NCBI GenBank assembly: GCA_030642885.1
Contig: DAOWMX010000182.1
Location: 1 to 5,023 of the forward strand
Reading direction: 5' to 3'
Length of the DNA: 5,023 bases
Source: Anaerolineales bacterium
Lineage (GTDB): Bacteria; Chloroflexota; Anaerolineae; Anaerolineales; E44-bin32
Under the pieces are notes generated by a model. That model had not been told where the DNA came from, ran no database searches, and saw only the letters and a program-made list of their open reading frames with translations. The position numbers were made by a program, and so were the translations under genes. The stretch's first letter is position 1, and every line of letters begins with the position of its first letter. Below are positions 1 to 5,023 of this stretch, piece by piece.

Positions 1-463
1 CATTTAGTTCGACGGCCGATGCCGTAATCCAACAATTCCAGATCGTGTCATGGGGAGTGACCCAGAGCCACGCTCCGGTAGCGTTCTTTCCTTTGACCTC
101 AGCTAAGTCCCCTTCCGACAGTCCCCAGGCGTAAAGATACTGCTTGTCCGGACCGTAACGGCAGTTGATGCTACCGAGAGCGGTGGCGATGGCAGCTTCG
201 GGGGTGGCCGTAGCGCTGGGCGTGGGGCTGAACTCAGGTGTCGGTGTTTCGGTGATCGTGGGTGAGGGGCTCAGGCTGGAAGTTATGGTTGCACTAGGCT
301 CTATTGTTGGACTCGCTGTTGGGCTTGGAGTTATTGATTCGGTCGGCGGCGCGCTGGTGGGGGAAGGTGGCACAGTGGTGGGGCTGGGTTGGGCTTGAGC
401 ACAAGCCGAGAGCGCGATTGCGCAGGAGAGAGGGATGAGGAAACGCCGACAATGATTCTCCAT
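1..463 (-). CDS. Lipoprotein with Thr/Pro/Ser linker and SH3b-like domain (C-terminus cut by window edge)
   Basis: This reading frame opens at an ATG at 463 and stays open for 154 codons to the left edge, so the stop lies outside. Residues 1-21 form a short signal peptide (charged start, then a hydrophobic stretch) ending in a lipobox LSAC, with Cys21 as the predicted lipidated residue. Residues 24 to about 90 are almost only Pro, Thr, Ser, Ala and Glu (SPTxSPT-type repeats), a flexible spacer that would hold the next domain away from the membrane. Residues about 95-153 resemble a bacterial SH3 domain: INCRYGP, a GLSEGDLAEVKG turn, GAWLWV, and a closing NCWITASAVEL strand. Cys101 and Cys144 are placed where they could form a disulfide. 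Such domains usually bind cell-wall or surface ligands, but the ligand here is unknown. The start is supported by a Shine-Dalgarno GGAGG five bases upstream. It diverges from the nitroreductase gene. Confidence 0.85.
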   Translation of the reverse strand, partial: MENHCRRFLIPLSCAIALSACAQAQPSPTTVPPSPTSAPPTESITPSPTASPTIEPSATITSSLSPSPTITETPTPEFSPTPSATATPEAAIATALGSINCRYGPDKQYLYAWGLSEGDLAEVKGKNATGAWLWVTPHDTIWNCWITASAVELN

Positions 464-468
464 GTTCG

Positions 469-473
469 CCTCC
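469..473 (-). promoter_or_regulatory. Ribosome binding site of the SH3b lipoprotein
   Basis: GGAGG on the minus strand, five bases before the ATG at 463. It decides the start of the left-edge lipoprotein and places the signal peptide at the very N-terminus. Confidence 0.7.
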
Positions 474-513
474 AATGGCGAGGTGTGTGAAGCCTTCGGT
501 GGGAGAGGGTACA

Positions 514-542
514 ACTTTACAGCTAGGTGTGCAGGCGCGCAA
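514..542 (-). promoter_or_regulatory. Candidate sigma70-type promoter for the SH3b lipoprotein
   Basis: On the minus strand TTGCGC (537-542) and TAAAGT (514-519) are separated by exactly 17 bases. Each matches four of six consensus bases. The -10 box lies about 50 bases before the start codon, a plausible 5' leader length. Promoter consensus is poorly known in this kind of organism, so this is only a candidate. Confidence 0.25.
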
Positions 543-548
543 CTGGCC

Positions 549-767
549 TTGACATTACGAGAAACTCGTCAGGTTGACGCGGCAACCTCCGTGCAAGAAT
601 GGAGGAGAGTGCTTCGAGGTGTTTAGCCTGCGAAGTCCCCCGTTCCGCTCTGCGCCCCCGAAGCGAAGCGGAGAGGGGTTTGGGGGGCGAAGTCCCCGAC
701 CGAAGGGAGTGGGAAGCGAAGCCGAATGGTGAAATCCCTGAAACGTTTCGATTTTTCGCTCGGAAAC
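549..767. repeat. Hairpin-dense intergenic element with CGAAG repeats
   Basis: This non-coding stretch packs many short inverted repeats one after another. ACGAG-AAA-CTCGT lies at 557-569. GTTG/CAAC lies at 573-586. CCTCC (586-590) pairs with GGAGG (601-605). CTTCGAGG (612-619) pairs with CCT-g-CGAAG (627-635). TCCGCT (644-649) pairs with AGCGGA (667-672). CGCCCCC (653-659) pairs with GGGGGCG (683-689). A perfect palindrome GAAACGTTTC lies at 740-749. There are also direct repeats: GCGAAGTCCCC at 630-640 and 687-697, and GAAGCGAAGC at 660-669 and 713-722. CGAAG occurs six times between 631 and 721. Short frames open here on both strands, but their compositions follow the repeats and they lack family features or ribosome sites, so I call none a gene. 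It may be a dispersed palindromic repeat or a structured leader or RNA. Confidence 0.55.
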
Positions 768-883
768 CTAATGTGTATCCCCCGAATAATTTGTCGTTTC
801 TCAACAGTTATGTAGACTACCTGCATTGATTCAAGGCGCATATCAAGCAGCCGCTTTGGCGGATAGATCAGGAGGGTTCTCTA

Positions 884-1663
884 ATGAACCAAGTCATAGA
901 GGTAATTCATAACCGCAAATCCGTGCGTGCCTACGAGGATAAACCGCTGCCCGAAGATGTGCGTGACATGATCCTCAAGTCAGCCATGCGCGCGCCAACA
1001 GCTGGCAACATGATGCTGTATTCCATCATCGAGGTCAGCGATCAAGAAGCCAAGGACAAGCTGGTCGAGACGTGCGATAACCAGCCGTTTATTGCCGAGG
1101 CGCCGCTTGTGCTCATTTTTCTAGCTGATTACCAACGCTGGTTTGACTACTTCAAAGTTTCGGGGGTGGAACAACTCTGCTCCGAAAAAGGCGTGCCGAT
1201 GGTAAAGCCAGAAGAGGGGGATCTGTTCCTCGCCTGTTGTGATGCCATCATCGCTGCTCAAACAGCCGTGATCGCCGCTGAATCCCTGGGTGTAAGTTCT
1301 TGCTATATTGGCGATATTTTGGAGAACTACGAGATTCACAGAGAGATGTTCAATCTGCCCCAATACGCTGTTCCGATTTGCATGGTTTGTTTCGGTTACC
1401 CATCGGTAGAACAAAAGGAGAGGAAGCGGACGGAGCGGTTCGGCGAGGAGTTTATCGTTTTCAAGAATCGGTATAAGCGTCTTGGGGAAGAGGAGTTCAA
1501 AGAAATGTACGCGGGTGTTTATGAACGATTGATGGCGGGGAGTGCAGATAAACGTGACCAGCCCAATGTTGGGATCAGGATGTATAAGCGCAAGTTCAGC
1601 GCTGAGTATGCTGTGGAAATGAGACGGTCGGTCCGCACCATTCTGGATGCATGGATAGCATAA
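884..1663 (+). CDS. Nitroreductase family protein (FMN-dependent, with C-terminal extension)
   Basis: A 259-residue cytoplasmic flavoprotein of the nitroreductase family, whose members use FMN and NAD(P)H to reduce nitro groups, quinones or other electrophiles, usually as dimers. Visible family features are the FMN-phosphate-binding start RKSVRAYEDKPL (residues 11-22), the APTAGNMM loop (37-44) at the usual flavin-contact position, the alanine-rich helix CDAIIAAQTAVIAAESLGV (119-137), the following SSCYIGDI (138-145) that normally packs on the flavin, and GYPSVEQKERKRTERF (171-186), matching the GxP...R segment near the phosphate. The core ends near residue 195. About 60 further residues follow, ending in an MRRSVRTILDAW helix; similar tails are known in some anaerobe nitroreductases. 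AGGAGG at 870-875, eight bases before the ATG, is a strong ribosome site. The gene stands alone, convergent with RNase HI. The physiological substrate cannot be read from sequence. Confidence 0.93.
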   Translation: MNQVIEVIHNRKSVRAYEDKPLPEDVRDMILKSAMRAPTAGNMMLYSIIEVSDQEAKDKLVETCDNQPFIAEAPLVLIFLADYQRWFDYFKVSGVEQLCSEKGVPMVKPEEGDLFLACCDAIIAAQTAVIAAESLGVSSCYIGDILENYEIHREMFNLPQYAVPICMVCFGYPSVEQKERKRTERFGEEFIVFKNRYKRLGEEEFKEMYAGVYERLMAGSADKRDQPNVGIRMYKRKFSAEYAVEMRRSVRTILDAWIA

Positions 1664-1754
1664 ATCCGAGAATCTTCATCACTGCGCTTCTCAAAACGGC
1701 TTAATTTTGGAACCTTTTCATGGTGAGGTGGAGCGCATTGGTGGTGAGAAAAAT
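1664..1754. other. Convergent intergenic gap
   Basis: This 91-bp gap separates two converging stop codons. GAGAA/TTCTC (1668-1672 and 1688-1692) is a weak stem with a 15-base loop. A longer arm GGAACCTTTT (1709-1718) can pair, with one G-T pair, with 1759-1768 inside the 3' end of the RNase HI gene, across a 40-base loop. The direct repeat TGGTGAG occurs at 1721-1727 and 1742-1748. No classical hairpin followed by a T-run is present for either gene. Confidence 0.4.
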
Positions 1755-2435
1755 TCAAAAGAGGTTCCCCTGGTTGATTTCTCTCTTCGCTTTTTCAACG
1801 AAGTACCGGGTCTCACATTCAGGACAGAATAGATAGTATTCGTAATAAGATGACTGGCCCGCTTTGGGTTTTCCGCGCGGCTTCTTTTTAATAACCGGGG
1901 TTCCGCACTTCCGGCAGGGCTGCCCAACCTCAGTTATTTTAGAAGGGGCCAGCTTCTCTAATTCCAACTGTCTCAAGTAGCCTTCATCTTCGATTAGCTC
2001 TTCTTCGATGGCAGCATAGGATAGGTGATCCGCCCGCTCATTATGCGGATCTCCGGCGTGCCCCTTCACCCACGAAAAGTGGACTTCATGTTCCTCGATC
2101 AAGGGGAGCAGCCTTTCCCACAGATCTGCATTCGGGACGCGGATACCGCCTTTGCGAACGTAGCCGTTTTCCCGCCAGGAAGAAGCCCATCCTTGCGTAA
2201 CGGCGTCAACGAGGTATTTCGAGTCGCTGTAGATCGTGGCCGTGCATTTCTTTTTCAAGTGCTCGAGACCAGCGATCGCCGCCATGAGCTCCATGCGGTT
2301 ATTGGTTGTGTGCCGGTACCCCTGCAAGAACTCTACTTCCGATCCTTCTAGCAGGATCACGAAGCCGATCCCGCCGGGACCAGGGTTGCCCTCGCAGGCG
2401 CCGTCGGTGTAAATGCGTACGTGCTTATCCGTCAT
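1755..2435 (-). CDS. rnhA: Ribonuclease HI with C-terminal zinc ribbon
   Basis: RNase HI cuts the RNA strand of RNA-DNA hybrids, removing R-loops and primers in the cytoplasm. Residues 5 to about 145 are a complete RNase H domain. Asp11 sits in YTDGACEGNPGPGG, Glu49 in NNRMEL, Asp71 in YSDSKY, and His126 and Asp136 in KGHAGDPHNERAD. These match the E. coli quintet D10/E48/D70/H124/D134. The basic handle region is present around WRENGYVRKGG (88-97). The protein is 226 residues against about 155 for the E. coli enzyme. The extra part holds CRKC (174-177) and CPEC (204-207), the four ligands of a probable zinc ribbon, joined by a lysine-rich loop (KKKPRGKPKAG). The tail could help bind nucleic acid, which is inference. 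No clear Shine-Dalgarno precedes the ATG at 2435; the start is chosen because it places the first strand correctly. An out-of-frame ATG lies seven bases upstream. Confidence 0.96.
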   Translation of the reverse strand: MTDKHVRIYTDGACEGNPGPGGIGFVILLEGSEVEFLQGYRHTTNNRMELMAAIAGLEHLKKKCTATIYSDSKYLVDAVTQGWASSWRENGYVRKGGIRVPNADLWERLLPLIEEHEVHFSWVKGHAGDPHNERADHLSYAAIEEELIEDEGYLRQLELEKLAPSKITEVGQPCRKCGTPVIKKKPRGKPKAGQSSYYEYYLFCPECETRYFVEKAKREINQGNLF

Positions 2436-2602
2436 CGTTCATTGATTGTAAAGCCTGGGTCGTCATCCTTCAATCCCTGGGCTTATCTAAAAATTAGAAT
2501 TTAGATGTGCTGTGTAGAGGTGAAATGAGGATGGAAGGTATGGATGTCGTCGGTGCGATATGAAAGGGCCCTGGCAGTGTGCGCCGGCAGTTCAATGGAG
2601 CG
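2436..2602. other. Intergenic region upstream of RNase HI, with AT-rich palindrome
   Basis: No gene is supported here. ATCTAAA (2485-2491) and TTTAGAT (2500-2506) form a 7-bp inverted repeat around eight AT-rich bases, 50-71 bases upstream of the RNase HI start, where an operator or promoter could lie. No convincing -35/-10 pair was found. A weaker match AAGCC/GGCTT (2451-2455 and 2480-2484) is also present. Confidence 0.4.
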
Positions 2603-2668
2603 ATGCTTTGAACCGCTGAAACGCTGTTGGACTGAGAACGCTGAAAGGTAGCCACTGAGACGCTGATT
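2603..2668 (+). repeat. Degenerate CGCTGA repeat cluster, copy A
   Basis: The cluster is headed by TTTGAACCGCTGA (2607-2619) and continues with ACGCTG (2621-2626), CTGA (2632-2635), CGCTGA (2639-2644), CACTGA (2653-2658) and CGCTGA (2661-2666). The final CCACTGAGACGCTGATT (2652-2668) matches copy C at 4879-4895 in 16 of 17 bases. It lies in the gap between the RNase HI start and the propeller lipoprotein stop, with no gene attached. It resembles the short degenerate tandem repeats scattered between genes in several environmental bacterial lineages. Confidence 0.7.
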
Positions 2669-2715
2669 TTGATTACACCGCGGTAATGGAAAGCCCTGCA
2701 TCGTAAGCGCCGGAG

Positions 2716-2742
2716 CCAGGCGAGTAACGGATTCCCGCCTGG
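2716..2742. repeat. GC-rich inverted repeat 3' of the propeller lipoprotein
   Basis: CCAGGCG (2716-2722) and CGCCTGG (2736-2742) form a perfect 7-bp stem with a 13-base loop, 33 bases beyond the minus-strand stop at 2775. The place suits a transcript end or an RNA-stabilising hairpin, but no T-run follows on either strand, so I do not call it an intrinsic terminator. A second perfect palindrome, CCGCGCGG, lies at 2759-2766. Confidence 0.4.
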
Positions 2743-2774
2743 TATTGGCTTTGAGGGTCCGCGCGGCTTACAAT

Positions 2775-4409
2775 TTACTCCCCTGCTGCGATCGTAGACG
2801 GATCGGTACCCAGATCGATCACGGAGATGACGCTAGAGTCTTCAGGGTTGATGCGCGTGACCAGTCCTTCGTTGGGGCTTGTAACCCAGAGGCTTCCCGC
2901 GTAAAACACAATACGGGCCGGAGGATTGGTAATGCTGAAACCGCCAGAGCCTGAGGTTGCCGGTTCGTAATAATTGAGGGCGTGTGGGTGAGTGTACCAA
3001 ACGCGGGTTGGATCGACCGTCAGCCCATGGATGAACGCGTTTGAGGACAGCGTGGTCACCACTTGATGGGTGTTTGGATCGATACCCACAACCTCGTCCT
3101 TGTCGGATAATATCACCCAGACGGTGCCATGACCGTAGGTGACCTCGCTTGGTTTGCCTTCGAGCTTAACAGTCGCCACGACTCCCCGGGTCTCCGGGTC
3201 GATCTTGAGCAATTGTTGACCTTGGCTCTCGCTCACCCATATCGCATTCTCGCCGATCGCCACATCGTAACATCTGTAATAGACGACACCGTAGCGTGAG
3301 CCTGTGGCGAGGTCAATCTTGCGGACGCCCAATCCGCCGGTTACCCACACTGCACCCTGTCCGGCGGCGACGTGTAAAGTGTTGCCGCCTAAATTGATTG
3401 TATCGACCACTTCAAATGTGCTGGGATCGATTCTCCACAAGGTGCCCTCGGTTCCGCTGACCACCCACACGTTCCCATCGGCGACGGCGATGTCACTGGG
3501 GAAGCGTCCGACGTCGATCGTGGCAATGACCTGATTCGTCATCGGATCGATGGCGTGCACCTGGCCCGCGTTGGGCGCGGCAGCCCACACCAATCCGTTC
3601 ACGACTTCGAGGGCTTGAACCGTCGCTGTGGGATCTTCTGTCTCACCGGGGTCTCCTTCGCTTCTGTATTCAAAGCTGAAGTCACCATCGCCGTCCTCGT
3701 CAAACACATAGAAATTCTGAGGTAGCCGGTCAAATAACGTTCCCGCCAGGGAAGTGAGATGATCTGGTGCAGCAGCCATATCGCCGCCGATTTGCGTCAG
3801 CGACGCGTATTCCTCGCCGCGCACCACCAGAAGCGTACCCTGCGAATAGAATTCATCCTCGTAGAGCAGCCAGAGGCCGCTCTCGCCGGGACCATCCGCC
3901 TGTGTTACGCTCACGCCTGTCCCCGCGAACATGTCCGCCATGCGATTGACGACCTCCACCAAAGTCAGGTCGGCGATCTGGTTATTTAGCTCTTCGAATT
4001 CCGCGGCCATATCTGGGTCACCGCTAAAACCGGCGAGCATGCCGAGGCTTAACATCGTAAACGCTTTGGCCTCGTTACCCTGGGCTGCGCTGATGACCAG
4101 CTGCGTGCTGACGGTTGGATCATCGGATTGCAGCACGTACACACAGCCGCCCATACCTTGTGGTGGCTGCATTTGCACCGGTCCCCCCAGCGCTTCGCTG
4201 ACTTCCTCGTCGGTGAGCAGCGAGCAGGGATCAAGCTGCACGCGCTCGGCTGGCTCCTCCGTTGCAGCCGGTTCTTCAGGTTCGGCGGGTTCCGTGGTCG
4301 GTGTCTCGTCCTGGCTTCTGGTCAGGATCGGGATCGCTCCGCAGGCCAGCGTGGTTACAAGTGTTAGGATGAGCACGAATGCGATAAGCAATGTGTTTTT
4401 CTGCTTCAT
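2775..4409 (-). CDS. Lipoprotein with DUF3558-like domain and seven-bladed beta-propeller
   Basis: A 544-residue predicted surface lipoprotein. The start MKQKNTLLIAF gives a normal signal peptide ending in a lipobox TLAC with Cys23 lipidated. The frame stays open 31 codons further upstream, but that would bury the signal peptide, and AGGAG at 4420-4424 supports this ATG. Residues 36-58 are a Thr/Pro/Glu/Ala linker. Residues 60 to about 230 begin with DPCSLLTDEEVSEALGGPV, the typical opening of DUF3558-like domains in actinobacterial and other lipoproteins; Cys62 and Cys89 may form a disulfide. Residues 237-247 (DEDGDGDFSFE) are an Asp-rich, calcium-loop-like linker. From about 266 to the end lies a YVTN/Vgb-like propeller. 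Seven VW/LW/IW strands have their Trp at 275, 315, 355, 391, 431, 471 and 508, and IDP turns recur in most blades. Function is unknown: probably ligand binding or scaffolding, as no catalytic motif is recognised. Confidence 0.9.
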   Translation of the reverse strand: MKQKNTLLIAFVLILTLVTTLACGAIPILTRSQDETPTTEPAEPEEPAATEEPAERVQLDPCSLLTDEEVSEALGGPVQMQPPQGMGGCVYVLQSDDPTVSTQLVISAAQGNEAKAFTMLSLGMLAGFSGDPDMAAEFEELNNQIADLTLVEVVNRMADMFAGTGVSVTQADGPGESGLWLLYEDEFYSQGTLLVVRGEEYASLTQIGGDMAAAPDHLTSLAGTLFDRLPQNFYVFDEDGDGDFSFEYRSEGDPGETEDPTATVQALEVVNGLVWAAAPNAGQVHAIDPMTNQVIATIDVGRFPSDIAVADGNVWVVSGTEGTLWRIDPSTFEVVDTINLGGNTLHVAAGQGAVWVTGGLGVRKIDLATGSRYGVVYYRCYDVAIGENAIWVSESQGQQLLKIDPETRGVVATVKLEGKPSEVTYGHGTVWVILSDKDEVVGIDPNTHQVVTTLSSNAFIHGLTVDPTRVWYTHPHALNYYEPATSGSGGFSITNPPARIVFYAGSLWVTSPNEGLVTRINPEDSSVISVIDLGTDPSTIAAGE

Positions 4410-4419
4410 TGTGAATCGT

Positions 4420-4424
4420 CTCCT
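4420..4424 (-). promoter_or_regulatory. Ribosome binding site deciding the propeller lipoprotein start
   Basis: AGGAG on the minus strand, about ten bases before the ATG at 4409. It favours this internal ATG over the longer open frame reaching 4502, in agreement with the signal peptide position. Confidence 0.65.
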
Positions 4425-4434
4425 ATGAAATTGT

Positions 4435-4447
4435 TTGGCAAAGCCAA
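4435..4447. repeat. Small inverted repeat in the lipoprotein leader
   Basis: TTGGC-AAA-GCCAA is a perfect 5-bp stem with a three-base loop, lying 26-38 bases before the propeller lipoprotein start, just upstream of its ribosome site. It could be an operator half-site pair or a leader hairpin. It is short enough to be chance. Confidence 0.3.
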
Positions 4448-4718
4448 GGGTACAACAGGTTAATGTAGATTGTGTTAGTAGCTTTGGGGGAAGGGTGACC
4501 ATCCCTTTGGCGTTCTATAGTGTCATGATTGGCTGCCCGCGCTCTCATCTTGAGAAGGCACAATCATCGTAGATTCAACCCACAAATGCAACATTGACAG
4601 CAAACATGTCATCGATCTATGAAGGAGCTTACTCAAGAGAAGAATGAGATTCTTCGTCGCTCTGTTCATCAGAATGATTTAATCTTATCTGTAAGCGTTG
4701 GGGGAAGTGAGCGCTTCC
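4448..4718. other. Intergenic region upstream of the propeller lipoprotein, no gene seen
   Basis: No supported gene on either strand. It holds a perfect 7-bp inverted repeat GAAGAAT-GAG-ATTCTTC (4639-4655) and a candidate plus-strand promoter at 4594-4623. A 38-codon plus-strand frame at 4619-4735 lacks a ribosome site and stops inside repeat copy B, so it is not called. Confidence 0.4.
4594..4623 (+). promoter_or_regulatory. Candidate plus-strand promoter
   Basis: A perfect TTGACA (4594-4599) is followed after 18 bases by TATGAA (4618-4623, four of six consensus bases). If real it would transcribe through repeat copies B and C toward the ORF starting at 4933, with a leader of about 300 bases. 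The support is motif match only. Confidence 0.25.
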
Positions 4719-4764
4719 ATCGTTTGAACCGCTGAGACGCCAATTTTAACGAAACTGCTGAAAA
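4719..4764 (+). repeat. Degenerate CGCTGA repeat cluster, copy B
   Basis: It begins with ATCGTTTGAACCGCTGA (4719-4735), identical over all 17 bases to the start of copy C, and ends with GAAACTGCTGAAAA (4751-4764), 13 of 14 bases like the end of copy C. The middle is shorter and differs: it lacks the CCACTGAG unit found in copies A and C. Confidence 0.7.
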
Positions 4765-4849
4765 TCAACCCTGAACGGCATGTGGGTGAGCATCGAAAGA
4801 TAGCGGAGGTTCTGGATAGATAGGTCAGTGAAATCAGGTTATCTGCGCT

Positions 4850-4885
4850 TCAGTGGTTCTATCGTTTGAACCGCTGAACCACTGA
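4850..4885. repeat. 10-bp inverted repeat overlapping repeat copy C
   Basis: TCAGTGGTTC (4850-4859) and GAACCACTGA (4876-4885) are perfect reverse complements with a 16-base loop that contains most of the TTTGAACCGCTGA head. The right arm is part of copy C, while the left arm lies just outside the direct repeat. A cruciform or RNA hairpin could form here. Confidence 0.5.
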
Positions 4886-4914
4886 GTCGCTGATTATCAT
4901 GAAACCGCTGAAAA
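4861..4914 (+). repeat. Degenerate CGCTGA repeat cluster, copy C
   Basis: This is the fullest right-hand copy: the 17-base head at 4861-4877, CCACTGAGTCGCTGATT at 4879-4895 (shared with copy A) and GAAACCGCTGAAAA at 4901-4914 (shared with copy B). It ends 18 bases before the ATG of the truncated ORF at 4933, so the repeat directly abuts that gene's start. Confidence 0.7.
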
Positions 4915-4932
4915 ACGCCTAATTTTCACGCC

Positions 4933-5023
4933 ATGAATTATCCAAAACAATACCTTGATCGCAGAAATCACGAAGTGATTGGAAGCGCATTTGAAGTTGA
5001 CCCGGCATGCATAGCTAGCGCCA
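4933..5023 (+). CDS. Truncated N-terminus, possibly a GxxExxY-family protein
   Basis: A frame opens at ATG 4933 and runs 30 codons to the right edge without a stop. The first 22 residues, ending NHEVIGSAFEV, resemble the N-terminus of GxxExxY proteins (PF13366, a PD-(D/E)XK nuclease-like family), which commonly read xVIGAAFEVHxxLGPGxxExxY. The expected HxxLGPG does not follow: the frame reads DPACIASA instead. The gene may therefore be diverged, frameshifted near 4999, or the resemblance may be chance. The signature that names the family lies beyond or is missing from the window. No Shine-Dalgarno is visible before the ATG. Confidence 0.35.
   Translation, partial: MNYPKQYLDRRNHEVIGSAFEVDPACIASA

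Noticed and set aside
549..554. TTGACA as a plus-strand -35 box
   Set aside because: No acceptable -10 hexamer lies 15-19 bases downstream, and the nearest plus-strand gene is 330 bases away.
791..818. Promoter for the nitroreductase (TTGTCG, 16 bases, TAGACT)
   Set aside because: Each box matches only four of six consensus bases and the spacing is short, so it is not separable from chance.
523..841. Overlapping short frames on both strands in the hairpin-rich intergenic region
   Set aside because: Their translations follow the CGAAG/GC-rich repeats and overlap one another on both strands. They show no ribosome site or domain.
1709..1768. Bidirectional terminator between the convergent genes
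   Set aside because: The arms can pair over 10 positions but enclose a 40-base loop, and no T-run follows either arm.
4410..4502. A 31-residue N-terminal extension of the propeller lipoprotein
   Set aside because: It would place the signal peptide and lipobox internally, and the downstream ATG has a good ribosome site.
4619..4735. A 38-codon plus-strand frame with a helical-looking N-terminus
   Set aside because: No ribosome binding site precedes the ATG, the start lies inside the candidate -10 box, the stop is supplied by the repeat, and no family is recognised.
2603..4914. CRISPR array
   Set aside because: The repeated units are short, degenerate and irregularly spaced, there are no constant-length spacers, and no cas gene is present.

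Overview
The window looks like a piece of chromosome from an uncultured or environmental bacterium, most plausibly a Chloroflexota (Anaerolineae-like) lineage. That guess rests on style only: two lipoproteins with a long low-complexity Pro/Thr/Ser/Glu linker after the lipobox, one ending in a Cys-containing SH3-like domain and one ending in a beta-propeller, plus short degenerate intergenic repeats. No rRNA, tRNA or marker gene in the window settles the taxonomy.

Layout from left to right. (1) Positions 1-463, minus strand: a lipoprotein with a Thr/Pro/Ser linker and an SH3b-like domain, cut by the left edge. (2) Positions 464-883: a 420-bp divergent intergenic region holding a dense run of short hairpins and CGAAG-containing repeats. 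(3) Positions 884-1663, plus strand: an FMN-dependent nitroreductase-family oxidoreductase with a C-terminal extension. (4) Positions 1755-2435, minus strand, convergent with the nitroreductase: ribonuclease HI with all catalytic residues and an added C-terminal four-cysteine zinc ribbon. (5) Positions 2436-2774: a non-coding gap with an AT-rich palindrome, a degenerate CGCTGA repeat cluster and a GC-rich inverted repeat. (6) Positions 2775-4409, minus strand: a lipoprotein with a DUF3558-like N-terminal domain and a seven-bladed beta-propeller. (7) Positions 4410-5023: mostly non-coding, with two more copies of the CGCTGA repeat leading into a truncated plus-strand ORF at 4933 whose first residues resemble the GxxExxY (PD-(D/E)XK-like) family.

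The genes do not form one pathway. The two lipoproteins are probably surface-exposed. The nitroreductase and RNase HI are cytoplasmic housekeeping or accessory enzymes. No operon is evident: strands alternate and gaps are large. The most interesting non-genic signal is the TTTGAACCGCTGA-headed repeat, present three times within about 2.3 kb, with two copies directly upstream of the possible GxxExxY gene. No complete, clearly new multi-gene system is visible.
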